A stretch of DNA of 64,000 bases, taken from Leisingera sp. NJS204. Its GTDB lineage: Bacteria; Pseudomonadota; Alphaproteobacteria; Rhodobacterales; Rhodobacteraceae. Position 1 is the first letter of the stretch. Every line of letters begins with the position of its first letter. Location of the stretch: NCBI RefSeq assembly GCF_004123675.1, contig NZ_CP035419.1, forward strand, positions 1 to 64,000. Direction: 5' to 3'. The translations under genes and the position numbers were made by a program. Of the stretch, positions 18,385-26,969 are shown in pieces. Under the pieces are notes generated by a model, which ran no database searches, was not told where the DNA came from, and saw only the letters and a program-made list of their open reading frames with translations.

Positions 18385-19697
18385 CCTTTGTCGGTTGCCA
18401 AAGCGTTGGCGATCAGGTGGCCGTGCTGCGGCCTGTCAGGCTCTAACTTGTCGGAAATCAGGCTTTCAGCGCGGATTTGCGGGGCGAAGGGCGCGAAGGC
18501 GGCCTGCCTCTCCTGCATCCCGTGCTCGGACGCATAGCGGTCCAGCCGGGTGCGGACCCGGCGCCAGAAAGCGGTCTCTGCCAGGCCGTAGCGGCGCTGC
18601 AGCAGGTCGGAGAGGCCGGAGAGGTCGGCGAGGTTGAAAACAAACAGCGTGTCCATCACCAGCCAGCGCAGTTCCTCTGGCCGGGACATGCGGTGAAACT
18701 TGTCCGGCGGCGCGTCCTTGTAGATTGGATCTATACGCGAAAGGTCCGGGCAGAGATCCGGGCGCGACAGCAGCTCCAGCACGTATTCCAGGCTTTCGTG
18801 GAAATCGCGCGCAATCAGGCCGGTGGGCCAGCCGTTATCATGCTGCAGGATCAGGTTCTGGCCATGCGCCTCCAGCCCGATGCCGTGCGCGGCCATGAGG
18901 TGCCAGATTGGCAGCACCGCAACCTCGACCAGCCGATCCAGCCAGGTGTCCAGTCCGTGCTGTGCGATCCAATAGGCAATCACGGGCGTAGCGTCGGGTT
19001 CGCTCAGCGCGAGACCGTTCACCGGCATCATGCTGTCCGGGGCCAGGCCGGGGGACTGCGGGCTGCGGCGCCAGATCGCGGCCAGATGCCCGTCCAGCGC
19101 GGTGCCGCGGCCGACGGTGATGGCGGAGTATTCCGGCAGGAGGATCAGCGGGTAGCGGCTGGTGAACAGGCGGTCGCTGTCCAGCACATCCGCCAGCCAG
19201 TGGGAGATCGCCGGGGCGACAGTGACGGATTCCGGCGCCAGGGTGCGCAGCGCGGAGGTGTTGCGCATCATCATCGCGGTTTTCACATAGGCGCGGGCGG
19301 GGTTTTCGGCGTTCATCAGGGTGCGGACTGACTGGATGGCACGGTACTGCGCGCCGATGGGGCCGATCTCTGCCTGCTGGCCCGCGTCGCGCCATGTGTT
19401 GAAAAGCGGGTCGCCTTGCAGTTTGACATGTTGCCAGGGATGCAGGGGCAGCAGGTTGTAATTGCCGGGCGGTGCGTTGTGCTGTTTCGCCAGTGCGGTG
19501 ATGCGCTGCCATTCAGCGGTGCCCAGCTCCTATTCCCAGAAGCCCTCGTGCGGCAGGGATTGCTGTATCAGCGTGTGGTGGATCAAGAGCCCTTCCAGCC
19601 GGAAGGTCTGGCCGCCCTCAGGCCCGTAGGCGAGATGGTCGGCGTCCGAAAACCCGCTGCGGGCCTTGTAACAGGGGTGGTAGGGGTGGCCCTCGTG
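18381..19697 (-). pseudogene. asbB: asbB remnant: NIS siderophore synthetase (IucA/IucC family)
   Basis: AsbB joins spermidine-citrate units in petrobactin assembly. It starts without its own N-terminus, in frame behind the asbA remnant, at HEGHPYHPCYKARSGF. It is then cut by TAG at 19530-19532 (probably a former CAG), after which the same frame continues with LLPLHPWQHV, YRAIQSVRTL, YVKTAMMMRNTSALRTL, GLEAHGQNLIL and ARDFHESLEYVLEL. The part from 19529 to the stop at 18381 is open and well conserved. The missing N-terminal 120-130 residues and the nonsense codon make the full protein impossible. Confidence 0.88.
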
Positions 19698-20650
19698 CAG
19701 GGCGGTTTCTGCACGGGATTTACCCTGTGAAGCCGCCAGCCGGGTGATGAGGCTGCTCAGCAGGGAAGCGCGGCCAGGCATAGGATCCCCAGTCAGGGCG
19801 GCGAGGTTAAAGATGCCTTTGCCCTGCGTGCCGGTAAAAGGGTTCTGGCGGAAGATCACCTCAAACCCGCTTTCACGGCGGCCCGGCAGGTCCAGGGTGA
19901 GATAGGCCGGGTCGTCGATGATCCGGAAGCGCGGGCTGAGTTTGGTGAATTCCAGCCTGTGCAGCAACCGGGCCATGGACACACCCACCTCCAACTCGCT
20001 GCGCAGCAAGTTGGTCAGCCGCACCGGGATCGAGAAGTTCAGCATCCAGGGGCAATCCGGAGCTTAAGCCGTGCGCACCGGGGAGGTGGCGGAAAAATCG
20101 ACCCCCGCCGCGCCCAGGTCGCGCAGTTTGCCCGAGGCGAGCAGCGCCTGCACTGCCGGATCCAGCCGCAGCATCTGCGCCTGCAGCGGGTGTGCCGGGA
20201 CCAGGATTTCATGGGCTTGCAGCTGAAACGCCCCGGCGATGCCGGGAATCTGACCGGTCAACTCCGCGGCGGACCCTTGTGCAGACCCTTGCGAGACGAT
20301 GCTTTTGTCCGCAGCAAAGAAGGCGAGCGGGAACCGGCCTGCGTATTCGGGAGCGTATGCCGCCTGCTGCCAGTTGGTCAGTCCGTCGCGGCTTTTGGGA
20401 TTGGGGTGAGCCAGTGGCCGTAGGAAAGCGCCTGCTCTGCCGCCATAAAGCTGACCGGGTCAGGCGTGCCGGCTTTGCGGCGCAGGATCTTTTCGACTTC
20501 AGTGTTGCTGTTGAAGACGCCGCGCAGGAATTCTGGCAGCTTGCCGGGATCGCGGGCGTCCAGATGTGCAAAGCATTCCTGCGCTATCAGTGTCATCACC
20601 AGCACCGGCGAGGCCGCCTGCCAGGCGGAGATGCCTGCAAAGCGGATCTA
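19698..20650 (-). pseudogene. asbA: asbA remnant: NIS siderophore synthetase (IucA/IucC family)
   Basis: AsbA condenses citrate with spermidine. Visible pieces: SFMAAEQALSYGHWL, then a one-base frameshift near 20413 and, in the next frame, HPNPKSRDGL, AAYAPEYAGRF, ILVPAHPLQAQML and SATSPVRTA, followed by TAA at 20064-20066. The same frame then resumes with WMLNFSIPVRLTNLL, DDPAYLTLDL and SGFEVIFRQNPF. After LITRLAASQGKSRAETAL the sequence passes in frame into AsbB, so the C-terminal 200 or so residues are gone. Another in-frame stop sits at 20648-20650, and the N-terminus is not recognisable beyond it. Confidence 0.87.
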
Positions 20651-21051
20651 CGCCGCCCCGAAATGATGCGGCCTGGGACGCGGCCTGAGGTGCCGCCTGG
20701 GCGCTGAGGCCGGGCTCGTGTTTTCCGGAAGCTCATCGCAGGCCGCTCCGCAGAGGCGGGACGAGAGTAGAGGCAGGTCGCATGGTCCAGGGTTTTCCCG
20801 TAGCCGTGCCGCGGCGGGCTGACGCCTGACGGGGGGCCGGGCATTCAGGTCAACCGGGTCTGTTTCGGCATGAACTGGCGGGATGGCTGGCTGCTGAGCG
20901 GCGCCGGCAAAAGGCAGGGCACCAGTTGTGACGTTGAATTCACACCGCTCTCATTAGTCGGAGTCCGGTGGGCGGGGAAGCGGGTATTTTCCAAAAATAC
21001 AAAGGACTTACGGTACCCGGCAGAAGATCGCGCATGACGGAAATCCGAAAC
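20651..21051. other. Unassigned stretch upstream of the asb remnant
   Basis: About 400 bp between the asbA remnant and the TonB-receptor terminator. It should have held the asbA N-terminus and the operon promoter. No frame gives a convincing IucA/IucC N-terminus. No clear Fur, Irr or RirA site was seen. I see nothing else here. Confidence 0.4.
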
Positions 21052-21075
21052 GGGGGCGCCAAGGCAGGCGCCCCC
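21052..21075 (-). terminator. Terminator of the TonB-dependent receptor gene
   Basis: GGGGGCGCC and GGCGCCCCC form a perfect 9-bp stem with a 6-base loop. On the minus strand it is followed by GTTT. It lies just past the receptor stop codon. Confidence 0.75.
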
Positions 21076-21083
21076 GCGGTTGC

Positions 21084-23069
21084 TTAGAACTTAAGGGTAG
21101 CAACAACCGAGATATTGCGGCCCGGTTCCTTGATCGAAGTGATCGACGCGGCGGTGTATTCGGTGCCATAGGTGGCCCGGTCGGCGTATTGCGTGTCGAA
21201 TACGTTGTCGATGGCCGCCCGGATGGTGACGTTGCCAAGCGACGGCGGGCTGTATTCAGCAAAGAGGTTCAGAACCTGATAGCTTTCCTGCTTTTGGGTG
21301 TAGGTTTCATAGACGCCATTGTCGTTTGACAGGGCAGCCTCGACGCTGCCGCCGACCAGCAGGTTCATGGTTGGAATTTCCTGCTGCACCTCAAACGCCA
21401 GCACCTTGCCGATCGGGGTGCCCGAATCGACGACAAAGAAGCTCTCGGCCGGCTGATCGTTGAATTCGATGTCGCTGCTGTTCATGGTGAAGCGGGCAAA
21501 GCCGCTGTCCCAGCCATAGGTGGCGGCCAGATTGAAGCCTTTGCTTTCAAAGTCGTTGCCGATGACAGCACCGGTCCGGGTAACGCCGCGGAGATTGCCG
21601 ATGCTGGTCTTGAACAGCTCGCCGCCCAGGGTCCAATTGCCGCGCTGCCAGTCGGCGCCGACGATGATGTTTTTCGCGCGGGAGGATTGCAGGGCAGAAT
21701 AATCCCAGGCCTGGTAGAACAGGAAGTTGTCCTCGAGGTCGTAGCCGCCGAAGACGTTGGAGTAGCCGGCCCGCAGCGACAATGCATCGGTCAGGTCATA
21801 GACCAGCGACAGGTTTCCGCTTGCGCCTGACGTTGAGCCGGTGAAGGCGGTGCCGGTCTGGGCAAAGTCCTGGCCGGTGAAGTCCTGCCAGTCATAGCGC
21901 AGGCCGGCAGAGACGCTGAGGCGGTTGGTGGGTTCAAGCCGGGCCTGAGCAAAGACGCCCAGGTTCTTGCTTTCCTCGCCGGTCAGCCCGTTGACCCAGG
22001 TCGCGTTCACCGTGCTTTCGCGGACCTGATAATCCACGCCGCCGGTGATGGTGTTGCTGTCCGACAGGTGGAAATCGTTTTTCAGCGTCAGCGCGTAGGT
22101 GCTGGAACTGGTGGATGTTGAATCGCCGAACGGGTCCGACGGGCGGTCAACGTTGATTTCAGAAAAACCAAAGGTCGCAGACGGGTCCCAGAGACCGGTT
22201 TCATTACCGCTTTCATAGCGCAGCGAGGCAATCCGGCGTTTGGTGAAATAGGGGGCGAAGCCGCGGGTGCTGGAACCGAAGTTGGGTTGGAAATTGCGGA
22301 TTTCGTTATCCTGCGCCTCTTGCAGCGACAATTCGATCCGGTCGCCCTGATCACCCTCATAGGCGAATTTCAACAGGCCCGCAGTCAGGTTTGCAGCAGA
22401 ACCTGTCACCTCGTTGCCGTCACCGTCCTCGTAATTGTCGCCGGTGGCGCGTTTGGCGTAGCCGAGGATTTCAAAACCGCCGCTGCGGCCTGCCAGCGTC
22501 AGCGAACCCTGGGCGGTGCTGCCGTTGCTGGAATAGGACAGGCGGGACCGGCCGCCGAAGGTTTCGCCGTCTTCGATAATGTCTTCGGCGTCGATGGTTT
22601 CCATCACCACCCGGCCCGCCAGCGCGCGGGGACCTGCGTCAGCAGGGGCAACGCCGGGATCGACGCGCACCGATTTCATCAGGCCGGGATCGAATGCATT
22701 GGCGCTGACGTGGTGGAAGGTGCGGTTGTTCTGGCTGACACCGTCCACCTGCACCGCAAGGTTCAGCATGTCGACGCCGTTGACAAAGATTTTCTGCGCA
22801 ATCGGAATGCCGCCGCCGACCGAGACCGAGGCGATGCCCGCAAACAGGTCCTTGAGATCGCCCATCGCAGCGCGTTCAATCTCGGCGTCGGCCACATAGA
22901 TTGATGTTGCGCGATCAGCGGCGTTGCCTGCGGGATCGCGCTGTTTGACGATGATCGGGTCCAGCGACAGCACTTCGTCTTCCTCGGCAAAGGCGGCTGG
23001 GGCGGAGATGAGAGCCAGAGCGGTGCTGCACAGCAGCCCTGACAGGCGGATGTTGGAAGTTCGTGCCAT
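21084..23069 (-). CDS. TonB-dependent outer-membrane siderophore receptor
   Basis: The 661-residue protein has a signal peptide (cleavage near APAAFA-EE), a plug domain (about 35-160, with IPIAQKIFVNGVDMLNLAVQ and GPRALAGRVVMETIDAED) and a 22-strand barrel ending in the expected aromatic residue (VVATLKF). The frame is intact. It lies between the decayed asb operon and a divergent petrobactin-type ABC importer, so its ligand is probably petrobactin or a similar 3,4-catecholate (inference from context). No clear iron-regulator box was identified in the 272-bp divergent region, although iron control is expected. Confidence 0.88.
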   Translation of the reverse strand: MARTSNIRLSGLLCSTALALISAPAAFAEEDEVLSLDPIIVKQRDPAGNAADRATSIYVADAEIERAAMGDLKDLFAGIASVSVGGGIPIAQKIFVNGVDMLNLAVQVDGVSQNNRTFHHVSANAFDPGLMKSVRVDPGVAPADAGPRALAGRVVMETIDAEDIIEDGETFGGRSRLSYSSNGSTAQGSLTLAGRSGGFEILGYAKRATGDNYEDGDGNEVTGSAANLTAGLLKFAYEGDQGDRIELSLQEAQDNEIRNFQPNFGSSTRGFAPYFTKRRIASLRYESGNETGLWDPSATFGFSEINVDRPSDPFGDSTSTSSSTYALTLKNDFHLSDSNTITGGVDYQVRESTVNATWVNGLTGEESKNLGVFAQARLEPTNRLSVSAGLRYDWQDFTGQDFAQTGTAFTGSTSGASGNLSLVYDLTDALSLRAGYSNVFGGYDLEDNFLFYQAWDYSALQSSRAKNIIVGADWQRGNWTLGGELFKTSIGNLRGVTRTGAVIGNDFESKGFNLAATYGWDSGFARFTMNSSDIEFNDQPAESFFVVDSGTPIGKVLAFEVQQEIPTMNLLVGGSVEAALSNDNGVYETYTQKQESYQVLNLFAEYSPPSLGNVTIRAAIDNVFDTQYADRATYGTEYTAASITSIKEPGRNISVVATLKF

Positions 23070-23341
23070 AATAAACCCGTGTTCTAAGAGCTGTTAGCTT
23101 GGGTTAAATCCTGGCTGGCCTTGCAAAGGCTTGGGCCTGATAGGGAGCAATTCCTGCGGCTGCAAGCCCCTGTCCGGGCGATTTTCCGTTAATATGCTGA
23201 TGTTGCATTTTTGCGCGGCCTGGAGCCTGCGGCAGGCACAACAGCAGCGCGGCTGGACTTTTTCATCGCAGGCCGCTAAGCCGCTCTCGATTTTGAGCAA
23301 GCCAATCCCGCCAGCCAAATTCCATCTTAACAGGATAGAAA

Positions 23342-24253
23342 ATGGCCCATCGGAAGATCTTGCAGCTGGCTGCATTCATTGCTGTTGCCCTGGCCGGCGC
23401 GGCGCAGGCGCAAAGCATTGCCATTGACACCGCGCGCGGAGCGGTCGAACTGGCTGAAATTCCACAGAAAATCGTCGTGCTGGATGCCGCAGCCGCGGAC
23501 ACATTGGAGGCCCTGCAGGTACCAATCGCCGGTGTCCCGTCCAAACTGTATGTCAGCTACTTGCAGGATCTGCAGGACAAGGCCGTGCCAGTAGGCACCC
23601 TGTTTGAACCGGATTTTGAAGCCATTGCAATGCTAGCGCCTGATTTGATCGTAGCGGGCGGGCGGTCCTCGGCGCAGGTTGCGGCGCTGGCCGGGATCGC
23701 CCCGGCCATCGACATGACGATATGGGGCGAAGACCACGTTGCGCAATCGCTGGCGCGGCTGCGCAGCTATGGCCGCCTGACCGGGCAGGAGGCGCGGGCG
23801 GCGGATCTGGAAGCGGCCTTCACCGCCAAACTGGAGCACACCCGCGCTGCCGTTGCCGGCCGCGGCACGGCGATGATCCTGATGACCAACGGCCCCAAAG
23901 TATCTGTCTACGGCGCAGGGTCGCGGTTCGGCTGGCTGCACACCGCGCTGAATTTGCCGGAGGCGGTCGAAAGCGTCGCAGCACAGACCCACGGCGAGGC
24001 GGTATCGTTTGAGTTCATCGCCGCGGCCAACCCGGACTGGCTGATTGTCATCGACCGTGCCGCAGCGATTGGCCAGGGCAATCAGGCGGCGGCGGTCACC
24101 TTGGACAATGCGCTGGTGGCGGGCACCACGGCCTGGCGCCGGCAGCAGGTGGTCTATCTGAATGCGGCCAACGTCTATATTGCGGGCGGCGGCATCCAGT
24201 CGATGACGGCGGCGCTGGACGAAATTCTGGCCGGGTTTGCGGCGGGTGGCTGA
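23342..24253 (+). CDS. Periplasmic siderophore-binding protein, petrobactin type (FatB/YclQ/CeuE-like)
   Basis: This ABC-importer binding protein (303 residues) has a signal peptide ending in GAAQAQ. The segment VGTLFEPDFEAIAMLAPDLIVAG matches the FatB/YclQ/CeuE cluster that binds petrobactin and related catecholates, and AANPDWLIVIDR is the usual C-lobe segment. The ATG at 23342 has AACAGGA upstream. It is the first gene of a four-gene operon in which each following start overlaps the previous stop. The frame is intact, unlike the neighbouring biosynthesis genes. The substrate assignment rests on family resemblance and context. Confidence 0.87.
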   Translation: MAHRKILQLAAFIAVALAGAAQAQSIAIDTARGAVELAEIPQKIVVLDAAAADTLEALQVPIAGVPSKLYVSYLQDLQDKAVPVGTLFEPDFEAIAMLAPDLIVAGGRSSAQVAALAGIAPAIDMTIWGEDHVAQSLARLRSYGRLTGQEARAADLEAAFTAKLEHTRAAVAGRGTAMILMTNGPKVSVYGAGSRFGWLHTALNLPEAVESVAAQTHGEAVSFEFIAAANPDWLIVIDRAAAIGQGNQAAAVTLDNALVAGTTAWRRQQVVYLNAANVYIAGGGIQSMTAALDEILAGFAAGG

Positions 24254-25238
24254 TCCTGCTGCTCTGAACAGCCGCGTCGCGGAGGGCCGGAATACTCTGG
24301 TTCTGATGGGCCTGCTGTTGGGCCTGCTCGCTGCGGTCAGCCTGTTTGTGGGCGTCAACCGGCTGAGCCCGGCAGCGTTGCTGAGCGATCCGCAGGCGTT
24401 GCAGCTGCTGGCGGTCAGCCGCATTCCCCGCACCGTTGCGGTACTGCTGACCGGCGCGTCGATGGCGGTGGCGGGTGTCATCATGCAACTGCTGGTGCGC
24501 AATAAATTCGTCGAGCCCGGCACCACTGGCACCAATGAAGCCGCCATGCTGGGACTGCTGGCGGTGACGCTGCTGACGCCCTCGATGCCCTTGTTCGGCA
24601 AAATGCTGGCGGCCTCGGCTTCCGCACTGGCGGGCACTGCCCTGTTCATCCTGCTGGCCCGCCGCATCCCGCCGGAGCGGCCATTGCTGATCCCGCTGGC
24701 CGGGCTGGTTTACGGCGGGGTGCTGACGGCCTGCGCAACCTTCATCGCATTTCAAACCGACCTGCTGCAATATCTTGGCGTCTGGATGAGCGGCGAGTTT
24801 TCCGGCGTTCTGGCAGGGCGGTATGAGCTGCTGTGGCTGGCGGGCGGGCTGGCGATGCTGTCCTATCTTGCTGCCGATCAGTTCACCATCGCGGGGCTGG
24901 GCCGGAATGTCAGCCTGAACCTTGGGCTGCGCTACGGGCAGGTGCTGGGTTTCGGCATTGTTACCGTTTCGCTGGTGTCGGCGCTGGTGATTGTGACCGT
25001 CGGGATGCTGCCCTTCATCGGGCTGGTGGTGCCCAATCTGGTTTCTCGGATCATGGGTGACAACCTGCGCGCCAGCCTGCCGGTGGTTGCCGGCACCGGG
25101 GCCGGGCTGCTGCTGCTGTGCGATATCCTGGGGCGGCTGCTGCGTTACCCGTATGAGATCCCCGCCGGCACCGTTTTCGGCATCTTCGGCGCTGCGGTGT
25201 TTCTGTATATGCTGCTGGGGCGGCGGGCGCATGGCTGA
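24246..25238 (+). CDS. FecCD-family ABC permease, iron-siderophore (FatD-like)
   Basis: An inner-membrane permease of about 330 residues with 8-10 helices. LLTGASMAVAGVIMQLLVRNK and EPGTTGTNEAAMLG are the conserved FecCD segments, and GLVVPNLVSRIMGD is near the C-terminus. The start is uncertain: GTG 24246 was chosen because it overlaps the upstream stop (24251-24253); TTG 24237 is possible. It forms a heterodimer with the next permease for iron-siderophore import. Confidence 0.85.
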   Translation: MADPAALNSRVAEGRNTLVLMGLLLGLLAAVSLFVGVNRLSPAALLSDPQALQLLAVSRIPRTVAVLLTGASMAVAGVIMQLLVRNKFVEPGTTGTNEAAMLGLLAVTLLTPSMPLFGKMLAASASALAGTALFILLARRIPPERPLLIPLAGLVYGGVLTACATFIAFQTDLLQYLGVWMSGEFSGVLAGRYELLWLAGGLAMLSYLAADQFTIAGLGRNVSLNLGLRYGQVLGFGIVTVSLVSALVIVTVGMLPFIGLVVPNLVSRIMGDNLRASLPVVAGTGAGLLLLCDILGRLLRYPYEIPAGTVFGIFGAAVFLYMLLGRRAHG

Positions 25239-26175
25239 CCGGCGGATACTGGGCCTGGGTTGCTTGCTGGCGGCGGCGGCGGCGCTGTTTCTGTTCTGGG
25301 GCTTGCGCGGGCCGGTGGCCTATATCCTGGAGCTGCGGCTGGTCAAATTGGCGGGCCTGCTGTCGGTCGGGGCCGCGGTCGGGGTGGCAACGGTGCTGTT
25401 GCAGACGATCAGCCACAACCGCATCCTGACGCCCGCCTTCATGGGGTTCGATGCGTTGTTCCTGCTGCTGCAGACCGGGCTGGTTGCAGGTTTGGGGATT
25501 GCCGGCAGCAGCCAGATCCCGGCCCTTGCCGGATTCCTGCTGGATGCCGCGGTCATGATGGGCGCGGCGCTGCTGTTGTTCACCAGCGTGCTGCGCCGAA
25601 CACGCCATGACATCCAGCTGATGGTGCTGACCGGCGTGGTTCTGGGGCTGATGTTCCGGACAATCACCGCCTTTGTTCAGCGGCTGATGGATCCGTCCGA
25701 ATTTTCAATCGTGCAGGCCAGGATGTTCGCGCAGTTCGGCAGTTTCGACCACGAGGCGCTGGCGGTGGCCCTGGGGCTGATGCTGCTGGCCTTTGTGTGG
25801 ATTTGGCGCAATCACGCGGTTCTGGATGTGGCCGCCTTGGGCCGGGACACGGCACGCAGCCTGGGCGTGGGTCATGACCGTCTGCAGTTGAAGGTGCTAT
25901 GCATCATTGCCTTGCTTGTTTCGGTGTCGACGGCGCTGGCCGGGCCGATTGCCTTTTTGGGGCTGCTGGTGACCAGCCTGACGCACAGCCTGATGCAGAG
26001 CCACCGCCATGCGCTGCTGCTGCCGGCCGCGGCGCTGATTTCCGCGCTTGTTCTGGTGGCTGGCCAGACCGTGTTCGAACGCATCCTGATGCTGCAATCC
26101 ACCCTGGCCGTTGTCATCGAATTTTGCGGTGGCCTGTTGTTCATGTTCCTGCTGGCAAAGGGGAAAATCCGGTGA
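25231..26175 (+). CDS. FecCD-family ABC permease, iron-siderophore (FatC-like)
   Basis: Second permease subunit, 314 residues. ATG 25231 overlaps the previous stop by 8 bp. It carries LLQTISHNRILTPAFMGFDALF and GPIAFLGLLVTSLTHSLM, the permease/ATPase coupling segment of this family. The frame is intact with overlapping gene ends on both sides, showing a tightly coupled operon. Confidence 0.87.
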   Translation: MADRRILGLGCLLAAAAALFLFWGLRGPVAYILELRLVKLAGLLSVGAAVGVATVLLQTISHNRILTPAFMGFDALFLLLQTGLVAGLGIAGSSQIPALAGFLLDAAVMMGAALLLFTSVLRRTRHDIQLMVLTGVVLGLMFRTITAFVQRLMDPSEFSIVQARMFAQFGSFDHEALAVALGLMLLAFVWIWRNHAVLDVAALGRDTARSLGVGHDRLQLKVLCIIALLVSVSTALAGPIAFLGLLVTSLTHSLMQSHRHALLLPAAALISALVLVAGQTVFERILMLQSTLAVVIEFCGGLLFMFLLAKGKIR

Positions 26176-26930
26176 TCACAATAAAGGGCCTCAGCTATGG
26201 CCACGGCGCAAAGCCCATAATTGACGGGATTGATGCAGAAATCCCCGCAGGCCGGGTCACCGCCCTGATCGGCCCCAATGGTGCAGGCAAATCGACCCTG
26301 TTGAACCTGATCGCGCAGCAGCTGGCCCCCAGCCGCGGCTGCATCAGTCTGGACGGTACGGACACGGCCCGGATCGCCCCGGGCCAGCTGGCCCGCAAGA
26401 TGGCGGTTGTTGCCCAGAACCTGACCGTAGCCAGCCGGGTCCGGGTCAAAGACCTGATCGGCTTTGGCCGCTGGCCGCACAGCCAGGGGCGGCTGACGGC
26501 AGCGGACCAGGCCGCCATCGGGGATGCGATTGAGCTGTTCGGCCTTGCCACCTTGCAGCAGCGGTTCCTGGATGAGCTGTCAGGCGGCCAGCGCCAGCGC
26601 GCCTTTATTGCCATGGCCTATGCCCAGGACACCGACTGGCTGCTGCTGGACGAGCCATTGAACAATCTGGACCTGCACCACGCCCGCAACCTGATGTCGC
26701 AGCTGCGCCGCCTGGCCGAACAGCGCGGCAAGGGCATTGTGATCGTCGTGCATGACCTCAATTATGCCATCAGCTGGTCCGATCACGTGGTGGCGCTGAA
26801 AGACGGGCGGATCGCTTTTCAAGGCCCGGTGGATGAGGCCGCCAGTGCCGCCAGCCTGACGGCACTGTATCAGACGCCGGTGGCCCTGACCCGGATCGGC
26901 GGCCTGCCGTTTGCGCAATACCACCGCTAG
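26172..26930 (+). CDS. ABC ATPase for siderophore import (FatE/FecE-like)
   Basis: The 252-residue ATPase has Walker A GPNGAGKST, signature LSGGQRQRAFIA, Walker B WLLLDEPLNNLD and the switch His in IVVHDLNYA. The GTG start at 26172 overlaps the permease stop in the form GTGA. It energises the two FecCD permeases. Last gene of the operon; it converges on the mdeB-like gene 39 bp away. Confidence 0.9.
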   Translation: MITIKGLSYGHGAKPIIDGIDAEIPAGRVTALIGPNGAGKSTLLNLIAQQLAPSRGCISLDGTDTARIAPGQLARKMAVVAQNLTVASRVRVKDLIGFGRWPHSQGRLTAADQAAIGDAIELFGLATLQQRFLDELSGGQRQRAFIAMAYAQDTDWLLLDEPLNNLDLHHARNLMSQLRRLAEQRGKGIVIVVHDLNYAISWSDHVVALKDGRIAFQGPVDEAASAASLTALYQTPVALTRIGGLPFAQYHR

Positions 26931-26969
26931 CGGCGGATGCAGGCAATGCGGCGGGCCGGTTGGACGGGT

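Noticed and set aside
18838-19512. Minus-strand Arg/Pro/His-rich frame within the asbB region
   Set aside because: Out-of-frame reading of the real IucA/IucC-type sequence, which is in the frame ending at 18381.
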